Below, piece after piece: positions 42,340-52,869 of a DNA stretch of 64,000 nt; position 1 is the stretch's first letter; every line of letters begins with the position of its first letter. Origin of the DNA: Sthenelais limicola (Eukaryota > Annelida > Polychaeta > Phyllodocida > Sigalionidae); NCBI GenBank assembly GCA_942159475.1, contig OW804097.1, positions 113,522,582-113,586,581 of the forward strand, given 5' to 3'. The position numbers and the translations under genes are program-made. The notes beneath the pieces were generated by a model. The model ran no database searches. It was not told where the DNA came from and saw only the letters and a list, made by a program, of their open reading frames with translations.

Positions 42340-42567
42340 GGGTGACGTCACCAGAAAATGTACAATTCACTTTCACCAAGTGAACAGAATCCAGTAAACT
42401 CTGCTTTCAATTGTCCTTACACTGATATATGTTTGAATTTTCACTCTAGTATTCCCGAGAGTTGTTATTGTATGAAGATAAGTTATAATATGAATATAGG
42501 AAGGGTGAAGTCACTAGAAAATGTACAATTCTGCGAAATATGGGTTATTTGAGGGGATTGGTGATAT
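42340..42567 (-). repeat. MITE A fragments, two alternate ends
   Basis: GGGTGACGTCACCAGAAAAT (42340-42380) and GGGTGAAGTCACTAGAAAAT (42503-42535) are both alternate-type ends. The second runs into TATGGGTTATTTGAGGGGAT in the opposite sense, so it is rearranged. Confidence 0.75.
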
Positions 42568-42578
42568 GGTATTTATAT

Positions 42579-42823
42579 ATGGGTCAGATTTTCAGAAAAT
42601 GTACAATTCACCTTCACCAATCTTCTCAAATAACCCAAAATTTAATTTCAGACGAAAATAAAGTTCAAAAGACAATTCAACCTAACCAAACAGATTGCTA
42701 GAATCAATGCAGTGCCAAATATACTCGAATTTACCTAGTATTGACGAAATTGCAGCCTAATTTAGCAGAATTTACTAAATGTGTACAGCTGCCTATTGTA
42801 CATTTTCTGGAAATCTGACCCAT
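42579..42823 (-). repeat. MITE A, type 1, full-length
   Basis: TA-flanked on both sides (TATA before TGGGTCAG, TATA after GACCCA). The interior has AACCAAACAGATTGCTAGAA and TACTCGAATTTACCTAGTAT. A good reference copy for type 1. Confidence 0.93.
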
Positions 42824-42829
42824 ATACTC

Positions 42830-42910
42830 TAGTATTGACCAAATTGCAGCCTAATTTAGCTGAACTTACTAAATGTGTACAGCGACCAATTGTAAATTTT
42901 CTGAAAATTT
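42830..42910 (-). repeat. MITE A, left-end fragment
   Basis: AGTATTGACCAAATTGCAGC to TGTAAATTTTCTGAAAATTT. It repeats the last third of the adjacent copy, with TACTCTAGTATTGAC at the seam. Confidence 0.8.
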
Positions 42911-43525
42911 AATCCTATTGGTATCGCCAGAAATAATAAACATATTCCACAAAACTTTAACCCAGCCTGTTTGATTGTGTAACTCGAGCGATGTGCATGC
43001 TTTGTTTTTCTTATCAGCTTGCTAGTTGTATTGAAGCTGCACTTTCACTCAAAAACATTGAAAGAAAGAAGTCATTTGGCGAAAGTGCTGGATCATTTTG
43101 TGTGGCTGTTTTTGCTATGCCTAGGGCTTCAATTCAATTCAATTCAGATCTGTTTCTAGTCTTCCTATGCATGCTTTATTATTATGCCTTATGGTTTGAT
43201 AGTTTTGGGTAGACATGGGGTTCTTGTTGAGGGAGGCTATAAATAGAGTGTGGGGATCCCAATTTAAACAAGCAGATGTTTATCAATGATTGGCACATAT
43301 CTGAGCAATTCATTGATTTGAGCAATTGCATAATATTACGCAATTCTTGAATAAAAAGGCTTCAACATCACATTTTCACCCGCATATAATGTCCCCCGGA
43401 CAGGACCGACGGCCCTGTACAGAGCAGAAAAACAGCTGGGGACATAAAGGATTCCAAGAACATGAACAACAAAAAAACCCTTCTTGAGCTAATATATATG
43501 ATAAATGAATACTCGTGTTTACATA
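42911..43525. other. Unassigned
   Basis: A 73-codon frame at 42991-43212 has no recognised domain. No gene called. Confidence 0.35.
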
Positions 43526-43766
43526 TATGGGTCAGATTTTCAGAAAATGTACAATTGGCGGCTCTACATATTTATTGATTTTTGCTAAATTCTGCTAAAA
43601 AAATGATAAATTTCGGGTATATCTAAGTATATTTGGTATCGCATTGATTTAAAGTATCAGTCCTGCTATGTTAAACAGCATTTCGAAGCTCATTTCAGTC
43701 TTAAATGTGGGCTATTTGAGAAGATTGGTAAAGGCGAATTGTACATTTTCTGAAAATCTGACCCAT
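43526..43766 (+). repeat. MITE A, type 2, full-length
   Basis: TA-flanked at both ends (CATATA before TGGGTCAG, TATAT after GACCCA). Interior GGGTATATCTAAGTATATTT. Confidence 0.92.
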
Positions 43767-44348
43767 ATATTTGGGTCTTCACACTTGACATCTGAAACAA
43801 TAGTTAACATAGTTTTCAGTGAATATGTAACAGTAATAGTACAAGCGACAGTAAAATAAAAAAGGTAAAAGTAGATGTTGTATTTGAAGAAGATCAACAG
43901 CAGTGGGACAACTTTGAAATAAAACGAATAAAAACACAGTCAAGAATTGTTGACGAATTTGGTAAAATCTTTCCTATCAAGCAGACATGTGCTGAGAACT
44001 GTAGGGAGGTCGTTCCACCTAGTTTTATTTCATTTATTTGGCATTTATAGATTGCAGAATTTATTATATTGGCTGATGTGGGCTGCAGAACAATTAGGTT
44101 TCTTCTATTTTCCGTGTGACTTAGTGTTTTTAATTTCCTGTGGTCTAGGTTAGCATCCTGTGTGGCTGAATAATGTAGCTAATGTTTAGTATGTATAAGT
44201 TCCTGCTTTCCCCAAGTGGTAGGATATTGAATAGTGTGTGCTGGTTTTCCATGTCGTCAAATTGTGTTTTATTAGAGCTAATTCGTAAATCTGAGGATTG
44301 TAAGGTCGCAATGTGTTGTTCTATCTGTTATGTATTAGCATTTGATAT
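43767..44348. other. Unassigned
   Basis: Frames of 61-68 codons, no domain. No gene called. Confidence 0.35.
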
Positions 44349-44485
44349 GTCATGTGTTTCAGGAAAATGAGTCACAAGTCGCAAAAATGATTTCTTTCGA
44401 AGTGATTTATTCACAAGATCTCTTTACAAGTGAGAATGTACTCATTTTCAGGGTGAATACTGCCCCTAGTCGTATAAGTTCATTA
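44349..44485 (-). repeat. Element C, left fragment
   Basis: TGTTTCAGGAAAATGAGTCA to CCCCTAGTCGTATAAGTTC. Confidence 0.8.
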
Positions 44486-44519
44486 TCAAATTTGGAGACT
44501 GAAATATCGGTGAATGAAA

Positions 44520-44690
44520 TATGTGATGTGTTACAGAGAAATTAGTCACAAGTCGCTAAGAATGGATTTTGAGATATCGTCAGATTTGAAAAGATTAGAT
44601 CAAGCCGATTCCAACAAGGCGAGAGGCTTTCCCTTCGTTTGAAGGGACTCTCTCAACTTTGGGCCTAGACTGTGTAACACATCACATATA
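44520..44690 (+). repeat. Element C whose middle is replaced by repeat T
   Basis: TGTGATGTGTTACAGAGAAA to AAGCCGATTCCAAC is the C left part. T copy 2 follows (44617-44672), and then the C terminus TGTAACACATCACATAT closes the unit. Confidence 0.8.
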
Positions 44691-45689
44691 GACCACTATC
44701 TCAGTAGAAGCTATTCTCACTGTATCAGATTTATCAAAGACTGGGACCAAGTCTAAAAGGTTGCTTTGCACTGTCCTCGCGTGGGGGCGCGAACTGCGGC
44801 GCACCAACGCCAGAACGAGGCCAGCAGTTCGCCTACAGGTTACAAGGTGGCACCACTGGGGTCAGAATGCTAGAGGGAGATGTTGTCAACCCTGACCCCT
44901 GTCGGCTAACACGCACACTGATCAGGGAAGGGGAATATAAACCCAAAGAAATGTTTTTGAGTGAAAAGGAAACATAACAGAGATTTTAGAACGAGGATTT
45001 GCACAATAAGCTGAATTTCGGTTCACGATGCAGAAGAAACATGAGGTGATATTATTAACGTCAGGATTCTGATAATCTAATACTTTTGTTTGAGCTGTGA
45101 AATATTTGATGATGTGTTGGTTTTCTAGACAAGAGGAAAAGTGTTATAACGGGATGTATTGACAAAGATATGGACCCAAAATGTTGTGTTCAACGCCAAT
45201 GAAACCCTTATTCTGTACTGCTAGTAACAGATTGACTAGGCACAAGATATATAATTCTTTGTTTGATAAACATTCAATTTATCTTGTAATATTTCTTTTT
45301 GAGATTAATTAAATGTTTTATTGTCTGTGATGCTTTTGTGGACACAGTCCCCGATGTGAGGTTTTATCTTCTGATCTTAATTGATTGATATGTACTTGTT
45401 CATTGTGCCTGTTTTCTTCGCCTTGATTCGTCCTTGACTGACGGAGTATAATTTTTATATGTGCTTGTGTGTACATGTATTGTGCTGAGAATTTACTTTT
45501 ATTTAAAAAGAGAAATTCTGAGTAATATCCCTTGATAGTAATGGAACATCAAGATGTTTTTTCTATCTCTTATGAATTATATTTGAATCAGCTGTGCTGA
45601 GTATAACGTATCTGCATAATACATGTATTTGCTGAATAAACATATCAAAACAAAAAACAAAATGTTACTCAAACAATAATAAGAATATA
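44691..45689. other. Unassigned, 1 kb
   Basis: A GC-richer patch at about 44775-44900 contains GCGAACTGC and, inverted, GCAGTTCGC. The rest is AT-rich. No gene recognised. Confidence 0.4.
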
Positions 45690-45881
45690 TACATTTCTGT
45701 AAACAGCTCAAGAATGAGATTTGGTAGGCGTTCATGCTACTAGCAGCACTAAGCACCCAAGATATCCTGAGCAAGCGTTCTTGTGGGAAAACGTTCCAAC
45801 CTAGAAACCTTGTGAATGAAACACTTTGAAAAGTATCAGTTCTGCCAGTTGTGACTCATTTCTCTGTAGCACTTCACATTG
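45690..45881 (+). repeat. Element C, right half
   Basis: TCATGCTACTAGCAGCACTA to TTGTGACTCATTTCTCTGTA and CACTTCACAT. An A copy begins five bases later. Confidence 0.82.
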
Positions 45882-45886
45882 AATAT

Positions 45887-46126
45887 ATGGGTCAGATTTT
45901 CAGAAAATGTACAATTGGCAGCTCTACACATTCTGCTAAATTAGGCTGCAATTTGGTCAATACTAGGTAAATTCGAGTATATTCGGCATTGCATTGATTC
46001 TAGCAATCTGTTTGGTTAGGTTGAACTGTATTTTGAACTTTATTTTCATCTAAAATTATTAAAGTCCATTAGTTATTTGAGAGGATTGGTGAAGATGAAT
46101 TGTACATTTTCTGACAATCTCACCCA
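45887..46126 (+). repeat. MITE A, type 1, full-length
   Basis: TGGGTCAGATTTTCAG to TTTTCTGACAATCTCACCCA. The stretch ACATTCTGCTAAATTAGG has lost the usual TTAGTAAA. A 10-base insertion (ATTAAAGTCC) interrupts AAAATTTGGG. Confidence 0.88.
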
Positions 46127-46608
46127 CAAATGTGCCTCAAGTTAAAACGAAATACCAATATTTCACCACGCAGCAATAACGATTTTGATTTGATTTGAAC
46201 ATTTTTTTATTCAGGTACAAATGCATTTCATCTATCATGATATTCTCAGCATTGCCTGATCTAATTTGAATAACAATAATAAACTACTAAGATAATCCAC
46301 AGATTGAAGTTATACTATGAGAAATCGCTCTAAATCGCTAAACAATTTCAATAGTACAAGAAAATTCAATAGTAAATAGATGATGTTACACATGTTATAC
46401 ATGAAGCGTTATACAAAGGCATCCAATAATCATATTCTCTCTGTTAAAACAAGTCGAAATGTATCTTGTCGAAATTGGTGCAGAGGAGATGTTTAATTCA
46501 TGCCGAAATGTACCAGAACCATAATGGAAATGTGCCACTTTCTGCGCTTCCTATGGAGTCCATTAAAGAAATAGTGTTACCCCTTGGCAGCTCACGCATT
46601 AGTTATGA
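46127..46608. other. Unassigned
   Basis: TGATTTGATTTGAACATTTT near 46189. No gene recognised. Confidence 0.35.
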
Positions 46609-46844
46609 GGGTGAAGTCGCCAGAAAATGTACAATTCGCCTTCACCAATCCTCTCAAATATCCCAAATTTAAAACAAAAATGAACTTAAAAATACAGTTT
46701 AACATAGTGACACACATAGTTTAAAACAACTCGATACCAAATATACTCAGATACACCTAGTATTTATCATTTCTCAGCCGGATTTAGCAGATTTTACTCA
46801 ATGTGTAGAGCTGCCAATTTTACATTTTCATACGATCTGACCCA
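46609..46844 (-). repeat. MITE A, type 2 with alternate end
   Basis: Starts GGGTGAAGTCGCCAGAAAAT, the alternate terminus otherwise typical of type 1, but its interior is type 2. Ends ACGATCTGACCCA. Confidence 0.88.
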
Positions 46845-46905
46845 TCTGCGGTTAAGGTGACGACTGAGCGACTGGGCTGTACCTCCGGGCGGCTTATGGT
46901 TCCAA

Positions 46906-47144
46906 GGATGAAGTCGCAAGAAAATGTACAATTGAGCTTCACCAATCCTCCCAAATAACTCAGATTTCAGACGAAAATAAAGTTTGAAATACAGTTTATC
47001 CTAACCAAATGGAATGCTTGAATGAATGCAATGCCAAATATACTCGAATTCACCTAGTATTGGTCAAATTGCAGCCTAGTTTAGCAGAATTTACTAAACG
47101 TATACAGCTGCCAATTGTACATTTTTCCCTCAAAATCTGACCCG
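46906..47144 (-). repeat. MITE A, type 1 with alternate end
   Basis: GGATGAAGTCGCAAGAAAAT to TCCCTCAAAATCTGACCC. Interior TACTCGAATTCACCTAGTAT. Confidence 0.88.
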
Positions 47145-47418
47145 TATATATGGCTGTGGGCAGAACCCATAATCATTATAGAAATTCCAATGCGTGCAAG
47201 AAACAGTGAGAATCGAACGAGGTGCTAGTAGTTAAATATATATTGGACAAGCTTTTGCAGCAATCAAGTTCACTATATATATTCATTATGCCCTATAACA
47301 TAGCATTGAAGAATGTCTTTAAATTCATAATTCTAGGTATCTTATACCCATCCTTCATGGAAATGTGAAGACATTATATAAGATGCGTCACAAGTAGGAT
47401 GGGAGGAGAGAAATAGTT
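47145..47418. other. Unassigned
   Basis: GAGAATCGAACGAGGTGC near 47209 resembles an inverted B box, but no tRNA fold is evident. Confidence 0.3.
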
Positions 47419-47647
47419 GGGTGAAGTCGCCAGAAACTGTACAATTCACTTTCACCAATCCCCTCAAATAATCCAAAGTTCAGACAAAAATAAAGTTCAA
47501 AATACAGTTCAACCTAACCAAATAGATTGCTAGAATCATGCAATGCCAAATATACTCAAATTTACCTAGTATTGGCCAAATTGCAGCCTAATTTAGCAGA
47601 ATTTACTAAATGTATACAGCTGCCAATTGTACATTTTCTGACAATCA
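47419..47647 (-). repeat. MITE A, type 1 with alternate end, right terminus clipped
   Basis: GGGTGAAGTCGCCAGAAACT to TGTACATTTTCTGACAATC, where it stops short of GACCCA. Confidence 0.88.
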
Positions 47648-47854
47648 GTTGATGGGCGTTTGAAATTGATGAGGTTTTTGCCAGATGGCTTTCACAAACA
47701 TGATCAATCGTTGAGACAATGAGAACACACTGAAATGCACCTGGGATGGGGTTATCATGATGATTCATCGCTGGTGATCGGCGAGTCTCAGACAAGATCT
47801 CAGGGTTTGCTGGAATATTTAAAGCTAATGTAGTCTCAGATGAATCGACTTTAA

Positions 47855-48568
47855 ATGTGATGTGTTACAGGCAAATGAGTTACAAGTTGATTTTAGATTT
47901 GAAATATCTTATTCAGGACATTGAACATTTTTATACATACAGTACAAATATTCTCAGGACAGCCTGACTTGCCAAAAAGAAATTTTACCAATGAAGCTAA
48001 ATTACTAGAAGTTTTTAAATCGATACATCAAACATAGGTAAATTTATAAATCGAACAGTCAATACTACTAGTTATATAAAATTTATAATAAATGATATGG
48101 CAATTTCATACAATACAACTACATACATACTTCAAATTCTTATATTTGCTAAAAAATAATCTGGCCTCAACTCAGGTCACAGGTAACAATGTTAAAGCCC
48201 AGGGATTCTGTCATATGTGAAGAAATGAGATCGAGCGCATTCCAATGATGGTAAACATAGGGGGCATTTAATAAGTATTTCTATATTTTTAAGTTTGCAA
48301 CATTTTTATTTTGAAAAAAAAAAGTTCGCAATATTTGGAGGTGGTCAGTTATTAGTAAAGTAGCTTAATTTACTCTATGGGATGACCTTAGAAAGGCAAA
48401 GATATATTTCATGCACTGTTCTGAAATTTGGAACATGAAATCATGCCACAAACAGAGTAAAGCACCCACGACATTAACAGTATTCCCATAAAGATATCTT
48501 GCGAATAAAACACTTTGAAACATATCAATTTTCTGACTTGTAACTCATTTTCCTGTAACACATCACAA
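47855..48568 (+). repeat. Element C interrupted by repeat D
   Basis: C left end at 47855-47890 (TGTGATGTGTTACAGGCAAA). C resumes at about 48212 (GAAATGAGATCGAGCGCATT) and ends TTTTCCTGTAACACATCACA. D and about 45 further bases lie between. Confidence 0.85.
47890..48165 (-). repeat. Repeat D, copy 2, nested in C
   Basis: Reverse complement match to 17939-18202: ATTCAGGACATTGAACATTT, TCTCAGGACAGCCTGA, AAAAAATAATCTGG. The polyadenylation-like end faces the C left end. Confidence 0.78.
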
Positions 48569-48670
48569 ACTAGTTCTTTCTGTGATCCTTAGCACTGCAC
48601 ACAGAATGGTAGTTTTGAATATTGCAAACGAGGAAACATTGGTAATTCCCAGAAAGACAATTTGGGGTAA

Positions 48671-49026
48671 ATATGTGATGTGTTACAGGAAAATGAGACA
48701 CAAAGGATTTTGAGAAAAGCTGAGATCAAGCGGATTTCATTGGTAGTAAACAGTAGGACATCCGAAGTAGCAAAATATACTCTATAAGATGACCTTAGAA
48801 ATACACTAAATCTACTCCATATAATGACCTTTGAAACTCCAGCATATATATATATATAAAACCCTGTCTTGAAATTTGGTGGATTATGGATTTTTGCATT
48901 CAAGTGACTTAAAGTCATAAGCCCCTCTGAGAATAAGAACATTGCAACCAAGAGATCTTGTCAATAAATCCCTCTTGAAAATATCATTTTTGCGACTTGT
49001 GACACATTTCCCTGTAATTTCACATG
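48671..49026 (+). repeat. Element C, near full-length
   Basis: TGTGATGTGTTACAGGAAAA to GCGACTTGTGACACATTTCC and TTTCACATGAC. The segment ATACTCTATAAGATGACCTT is partly duplicated. Confidence 0.88.
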
Positions 49027-49173
49027 ACATATATCTGAGAGTAACATGGATTAGAGGCATAGTTAACGACGGTTAAAATGTGCCATTTTGTTTTGATTGT
49101 AAACTGAAGTTGTACACACTTTTATGAACTTATCCATAATCATCCACACCCCCTTTTTGGCAGTCCCACTCTT

Positions 49174-49404
49174 ATGGGTCAGATTTTCAGAAAATGTACA
49201 ATTGGCAGCTCTACACATTCTCCTAAATTAGGCTGAGAAATGAAGAATACCGGGTATATCTGAGTATATTTGGGATCCCATTGAAATAAAGTATCAGTTC
49301 TGTTATGTTAAACTGCATTTTGATGCTCATTTTTGTCTTAAATGTGGGCTATTTGAGAGGATTGGTGAAGGTAAATTGTACATTTTCTGAAAAATCTGAC
49401 CCAT
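49174..49404 (+). repeat. MITE A, type 2, full-length
   Basis: TGGGTCAGATTTTCAG to AAAAATCTGACCCATATA. Has lost TTAGTAAA after CTACACATT. Confidence 0.92.
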
Positions 49405-50214
49405 ATAACGCCTGTTTGTTAACGTACCTCCCTGGCAGTAAATAAGTGCTATAATTCATGATCGTGTATCATCTAAATCTCATGATACACCAACACCAAG
49501 TTCCCACTTACTAATAACCGCTAGAGGTCAGCACCAATGTGACCATCTTCACCAAACCACACTTCCACCTTTAATATCGCTCACTGTCTATTTGTGGTTT
49601 CAGGCTATGAGAATTAATCTTTTCCACCTCCCACGTGGCCAGCATAAGTGTCTCCGGCCATGTCTGTCTGTGTGTCTTGCCCAGTTTTAACACACCGCTC
49701 GGAGAAATGACCCCATCAATCATCAAACTAATCGATCACTGGCCGCCGTCGATTAGCCCTGATAGATATGATCGATTACATGCGCCTTCCACCATGAGAC
49801 GTCCCGTGAGTCTTGTAGTCTCGCCCATCACGTCAACATCTCGTTGAGAACGTGAATAAGCGGGATGGCGCATTAGGAAGTGACGTGGTCCACTTCCTGT
49901 TTGGTAAGGTCAACATGACTCCTCAGGGCATTGTGCGAATCTTTCTTTCATGTTCATTTCCTTCAATATTCTTTTTCAAAATATTCTATCACAACCCAAA
50001 ATGAATTCAAAACAATTCTAAAATTACTGCAAAATAATCTAAGGAAGAAATAGGAACACCCAGCATCAAATTCTTTTGGGGAATGAAACCCTTCATGAAA
50101 ATTGATAGGGATAATAACAGATTCTCTTTGATATCAGATACTATTGATCGAGTTGGCTCTCAATAGAAGAATAATGTTTGGACTGAAAACAGAAACCCTT
50201 TCACTTCCAAATAG
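49405..50214. other. Unassigned, 0.8 kb
   Basis: A 70-codon frame at 49635-49847 in GC-richer sequence has no recognised domain. No gene called. Confidence 0.4.
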
Positions 50215-50450
50215 TAAAGCTGCACTTTCAGCTAACGTCGGTCAAGAACTGAACATTTTCGACTTCTTGTTCCATTCTTTTCCAACCCATCTAAAAGTGA
50301 TTTGACCAAACATTTTGGAGGATTTTGTCCAGTTGTTATTGCGACATGGCTTCTAAAACGTCCTCATTGGTTTGTGTTTGGAGGACATTTTGCAATATTT
50401 TCCAGTGAATTATTATCACTCACCGACCGGCGGCTGTTATTCTAAAATCA
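50215..50450 (+). repeat. Repeat K
   Basis: CTTGTTCCATTCTTTTCCAA, AGTGATTTGACCAAACATTT, TTATTATCACTCACCGACCG. The fullest K core in the window. Confidence 0.7.
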
Positions 50451-50507
50451 GCCTAAATCTGGAAATAATATATAGCTGAATGTTATATTTTATTTTTAAT
50501 AATGAGT

Positions 50508-51141
50508 TGGGTTACAGACAAATGAGTCATGAGGTTCAAAACTGATATTTTTGTTAATGGTTTTATTCATAAGATCTCTTTGTGAAAATGTACTGATTTT
50601 CTAGTGCTGTACATCGTACGATACATGTGCAGTGTATTGCCATAGGGAAGGAAGACTTTCCATATACTACTCCCATACAAAACCTATATGGATCACTCTA
50701 TGCAGCTTATGTTTTCCACCAGGTGGACCTGTGTTCCATGACACTGTATTTACTGTGTTTCTACCGTTATATTATTACTGTCATTGTATACGGATGTTGT
50801 TGTTGTTGTTGTTGTTGTTGTTGGTACTTTTATTTATCTTCGGATAATATCGGCGGGTCTAAGCTCCAAACATTGTGCTTCTAATAAATCAGAGTAATAA
50901 TATTGAGGCTTCTGTTTATATTATATATCTCTCCTCCTCAAACACGATACTGGGTCACTACACATGTACCAAATTCCAAGACCGGGTATTACATATATAT
51001 TCCTGGGTTTCCAAGGTCACCCTGTAGAATACATTTAACTATTTACCTGGTAAAAACGTTGCAACATTTTTATTTAAACAAAATTAAAAATATAATTCAA
51101 CTGATCTCACCTCTTCAAATAAGGTGGCATCTTAAAATCCA
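50508..51141 (-). repeat. Element C split by about 320 bases
   Basis: C parts at 50508-50632 (AAATGAGTCATGAGGTTC, AAGATCTCTTTGTGAAAATG) and 50955-51141 (CATGTACCAAATTCCAAGAC, ACTGATCTCACCTCTTCAAA). The inserted part holds the TGT microsatellite and is otherwise unidentified. Confidence 0.72.
50796..50823 (+). repeat. (TGT)n microsatellite
   Basis: Nine TGT/GTT units in a row. Confidence 0.95.
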
Positions 51142-51230
51142 ATTGTTCAGTTTAGGATACACTTATTTGTAAAGCATCTGTCGTGCCATACAATGCTACC
51201 TCTTTTCATGTACTACTTGTTTCTGCTACA

Positions 51231-51460
51231 TGGGTCGGATGTTCAGAAAATGTACAATTGACAGCTCTACATATTTAGCAGGATCTGCTGAATTAGGCTG
51301 CAATTTGCTCAATACTAGATAAATTCGAGTATATCAGGCCGTGAATTGATTCTAGCAATCTGTTTCGTTAGGTTGAACTGTATTTTGAATCTGATTTATG
51401 TCTTAAATTTGGGTTATTGAATGGATTGGTGAAAACGAACTGTACATTCACCTATACCCA
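51231..51460 (+). repeat. MITE A, type 1
   Basis: TGGGTCGGATGTTCAG left end. The right end is degraded (AACTGTACATTCACCTATAC). Flanks G repeat. Confidence 0.86.
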
Positions 51461-51472
51461 CTGTGCCATGCA

Positions 51473-51607
51473 GTCAGGTCCAGAAGGCAGTTTTGGACCC
51501 CTAAGTTTTGGGGTCTTTAAGACTTTTAGCCTTAGTCTTAGCCTTGTGGTTAAGCTTATCGCTGGATGTGGAATTGAGGAATGTGGCCTTATGGACAGGA
51601 CTCATTT
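51473..51607 (+). repeat. Repeat G, copy 1
   Basis: GTCAGGTCCAGAAGGCAGTT, TTAGCCTTAGTCTTAGCCTT, GTGGTTAAGCTTATCGCTGG, TGTGGAATTGAGGAATGTGG. About 85% matched at 62366-62500. The short frame here is not convincing as coding. Confidence 0.8.
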
Positions 51608-51663
51608 GTGAACAGCAATCGTACATTCTTTTACAAACTGGACCACAAGCTGATTGTTATAAT

Positions 51664-51737
51664 CAATTGACTGAGGTGGTTTCAAACGCTGCATGCTTGG
51701 AAGCCAGAGGCATAAGAGTGGTGTGGGTTTGATCCCT
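51664..51737 (+). repeat. tRNA-like SINE head
   Basis: TGACTGAGGTGGTTTCAAAC resembles an A box region and GGTTTGATCCC (51726-51736) is a good B box. Between them GCTTGGAAGCCAGAGGC pairs as an anticodon-arm-like stem. The acceptor stem is not preserved, so this is a SINE head or a tRNA pseudogene, not a functional tRNA. Confidence 0.5.
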
Positions 51738-51872
51738 GGTGCGGCTACAGTTTCCCCACCTCGCCCCAGGCACTAGGGGAAGGCCAGCGGTATGAGTTGA
51801 CCCAGTCCTCGTAAACGAATCTTTGTGTGTAAAAAAAAGGAAGACAGAACAGAGATCAGAAATTCGAAGTAA

Positions 51873-52109
51873 GCCGGGCCCACACATTCAGGAACTAAGA
51901 GCCGAATTGGCCTTAAGACAAATCGTATGAATTCAAAATCATTCTTAAGAAGCACACTTGAGTTCGGTAACTTGTAAGGTTTGTTATGAAGAAACCTCCA
52001 ATTCACATGACAAATCATGGGTTCTTACAACAATTTGTAGGCAAAATTTTGGACTTTTAGTGAGTCCCCACTGTGTACGAATTGCGAGTTCTTGAATGTG
52101 TGGCCCGGC
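51873..52109. repeat. Element P, MITE with GCCGGGCC termini
   Basis: GCCGGGCCCACACATTCAGG and AACT at the left match, inverted, AGTTCTTGAATGTGTGGCCC and GGC at the right (about 24 bp, one base gap and one mismatch). 237 bp with AGTA on both sides, a possible target duplication. Confidence 0.82.
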
Positions 52110-52397
52110 AGTAGGTTGTAATTTCAGATGTCTCTTGTAGTCGTTTTGCAGGAATCTATATCCCGTGTCGGCGCAAAAGAACGTTTCATAAAATCGCCGC
52201 TAGGTTGCCCAGTCGTCACGTGGTAGGGTTTCATTGACACGTTCCTTAGAACTACCGTTATTATTTATCGCAAAGATATGATAACTCTAAAATTAGGAAA
52301 AATATAGGTTTACGCAATCATCAACAGAAATTCGATGTGTTTGTAATTTCAGAGCTGTGTTTCTTTCTAACTTTCTTCCTGAGAAACACATTGTTAT
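52110..52397. other. Unassigned
   Basis: No gene or family recognised. Confidence 0.35.
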
Positions 52398-52607
52398 GAA
52401 CCCTGCCAACACACAGCCGATTTGCCTTCCGATTGCTTCCAGATTTGGGTCTTCCGATGAATCCTAGGATTGCATTTCCAGTCCTGCTGCATGTTCTTTC
52501 AAAAACATAAACCAGGGTTTGAAATAAATACATAGGATTCATCGGGGGACACAAATCGGGAGGCAATCGGGGGGGGGGGACAAATCGGCTGTCTATGGGC
52601 AGGGTCT
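52398..52607. repeat. Element Q, fold-back MITE
   Basis: ACCCTGCC, ACAGCCGATTTG, CGATTGC and CCGATGAATCCTA in the left half reappear inverted and in order in the right half (TAGGATTCATCGG, GCAATCGG, CAAATCGGCTGT, GGCAGGGT). Arms about 75 bp around a central 60-bp loop. Recalls element P in size but not in sequence. Confidence 0.82.
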
Positions 52608-52869
52608 ATTACAGGCCCTTTCGACGAAAACATAAGTAATCTATTCCCTATCATCTGAATAGTAGGCATCTTACTTTGACATAGGAGAAATACTCAAGTG
52701 TTCGTGGGCAGAAGGACTAAACTATAGTGAATTCACAGAACCCATCACCCATATTCTTTCTCAAGGTTTTTGGCCGGTATGAAAAATACTAACCAAACTA
52801 CATGTTAGTTCCTGTGAGCTTTGTAAATCCTTCTAATATAAGATTTGGCTGAATTATATAAGAAAATAA
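52608..52869. other. Unassigned
   Basis: No gene or family recognised. Confidence 0.35.

Noticed and set aside
47160..47235. Possible minus-strand tRNA (GAGAATCGAACGAGG)
   Set aside because: Only a B-box-like word; no cloverleaf could be drawn by eye.
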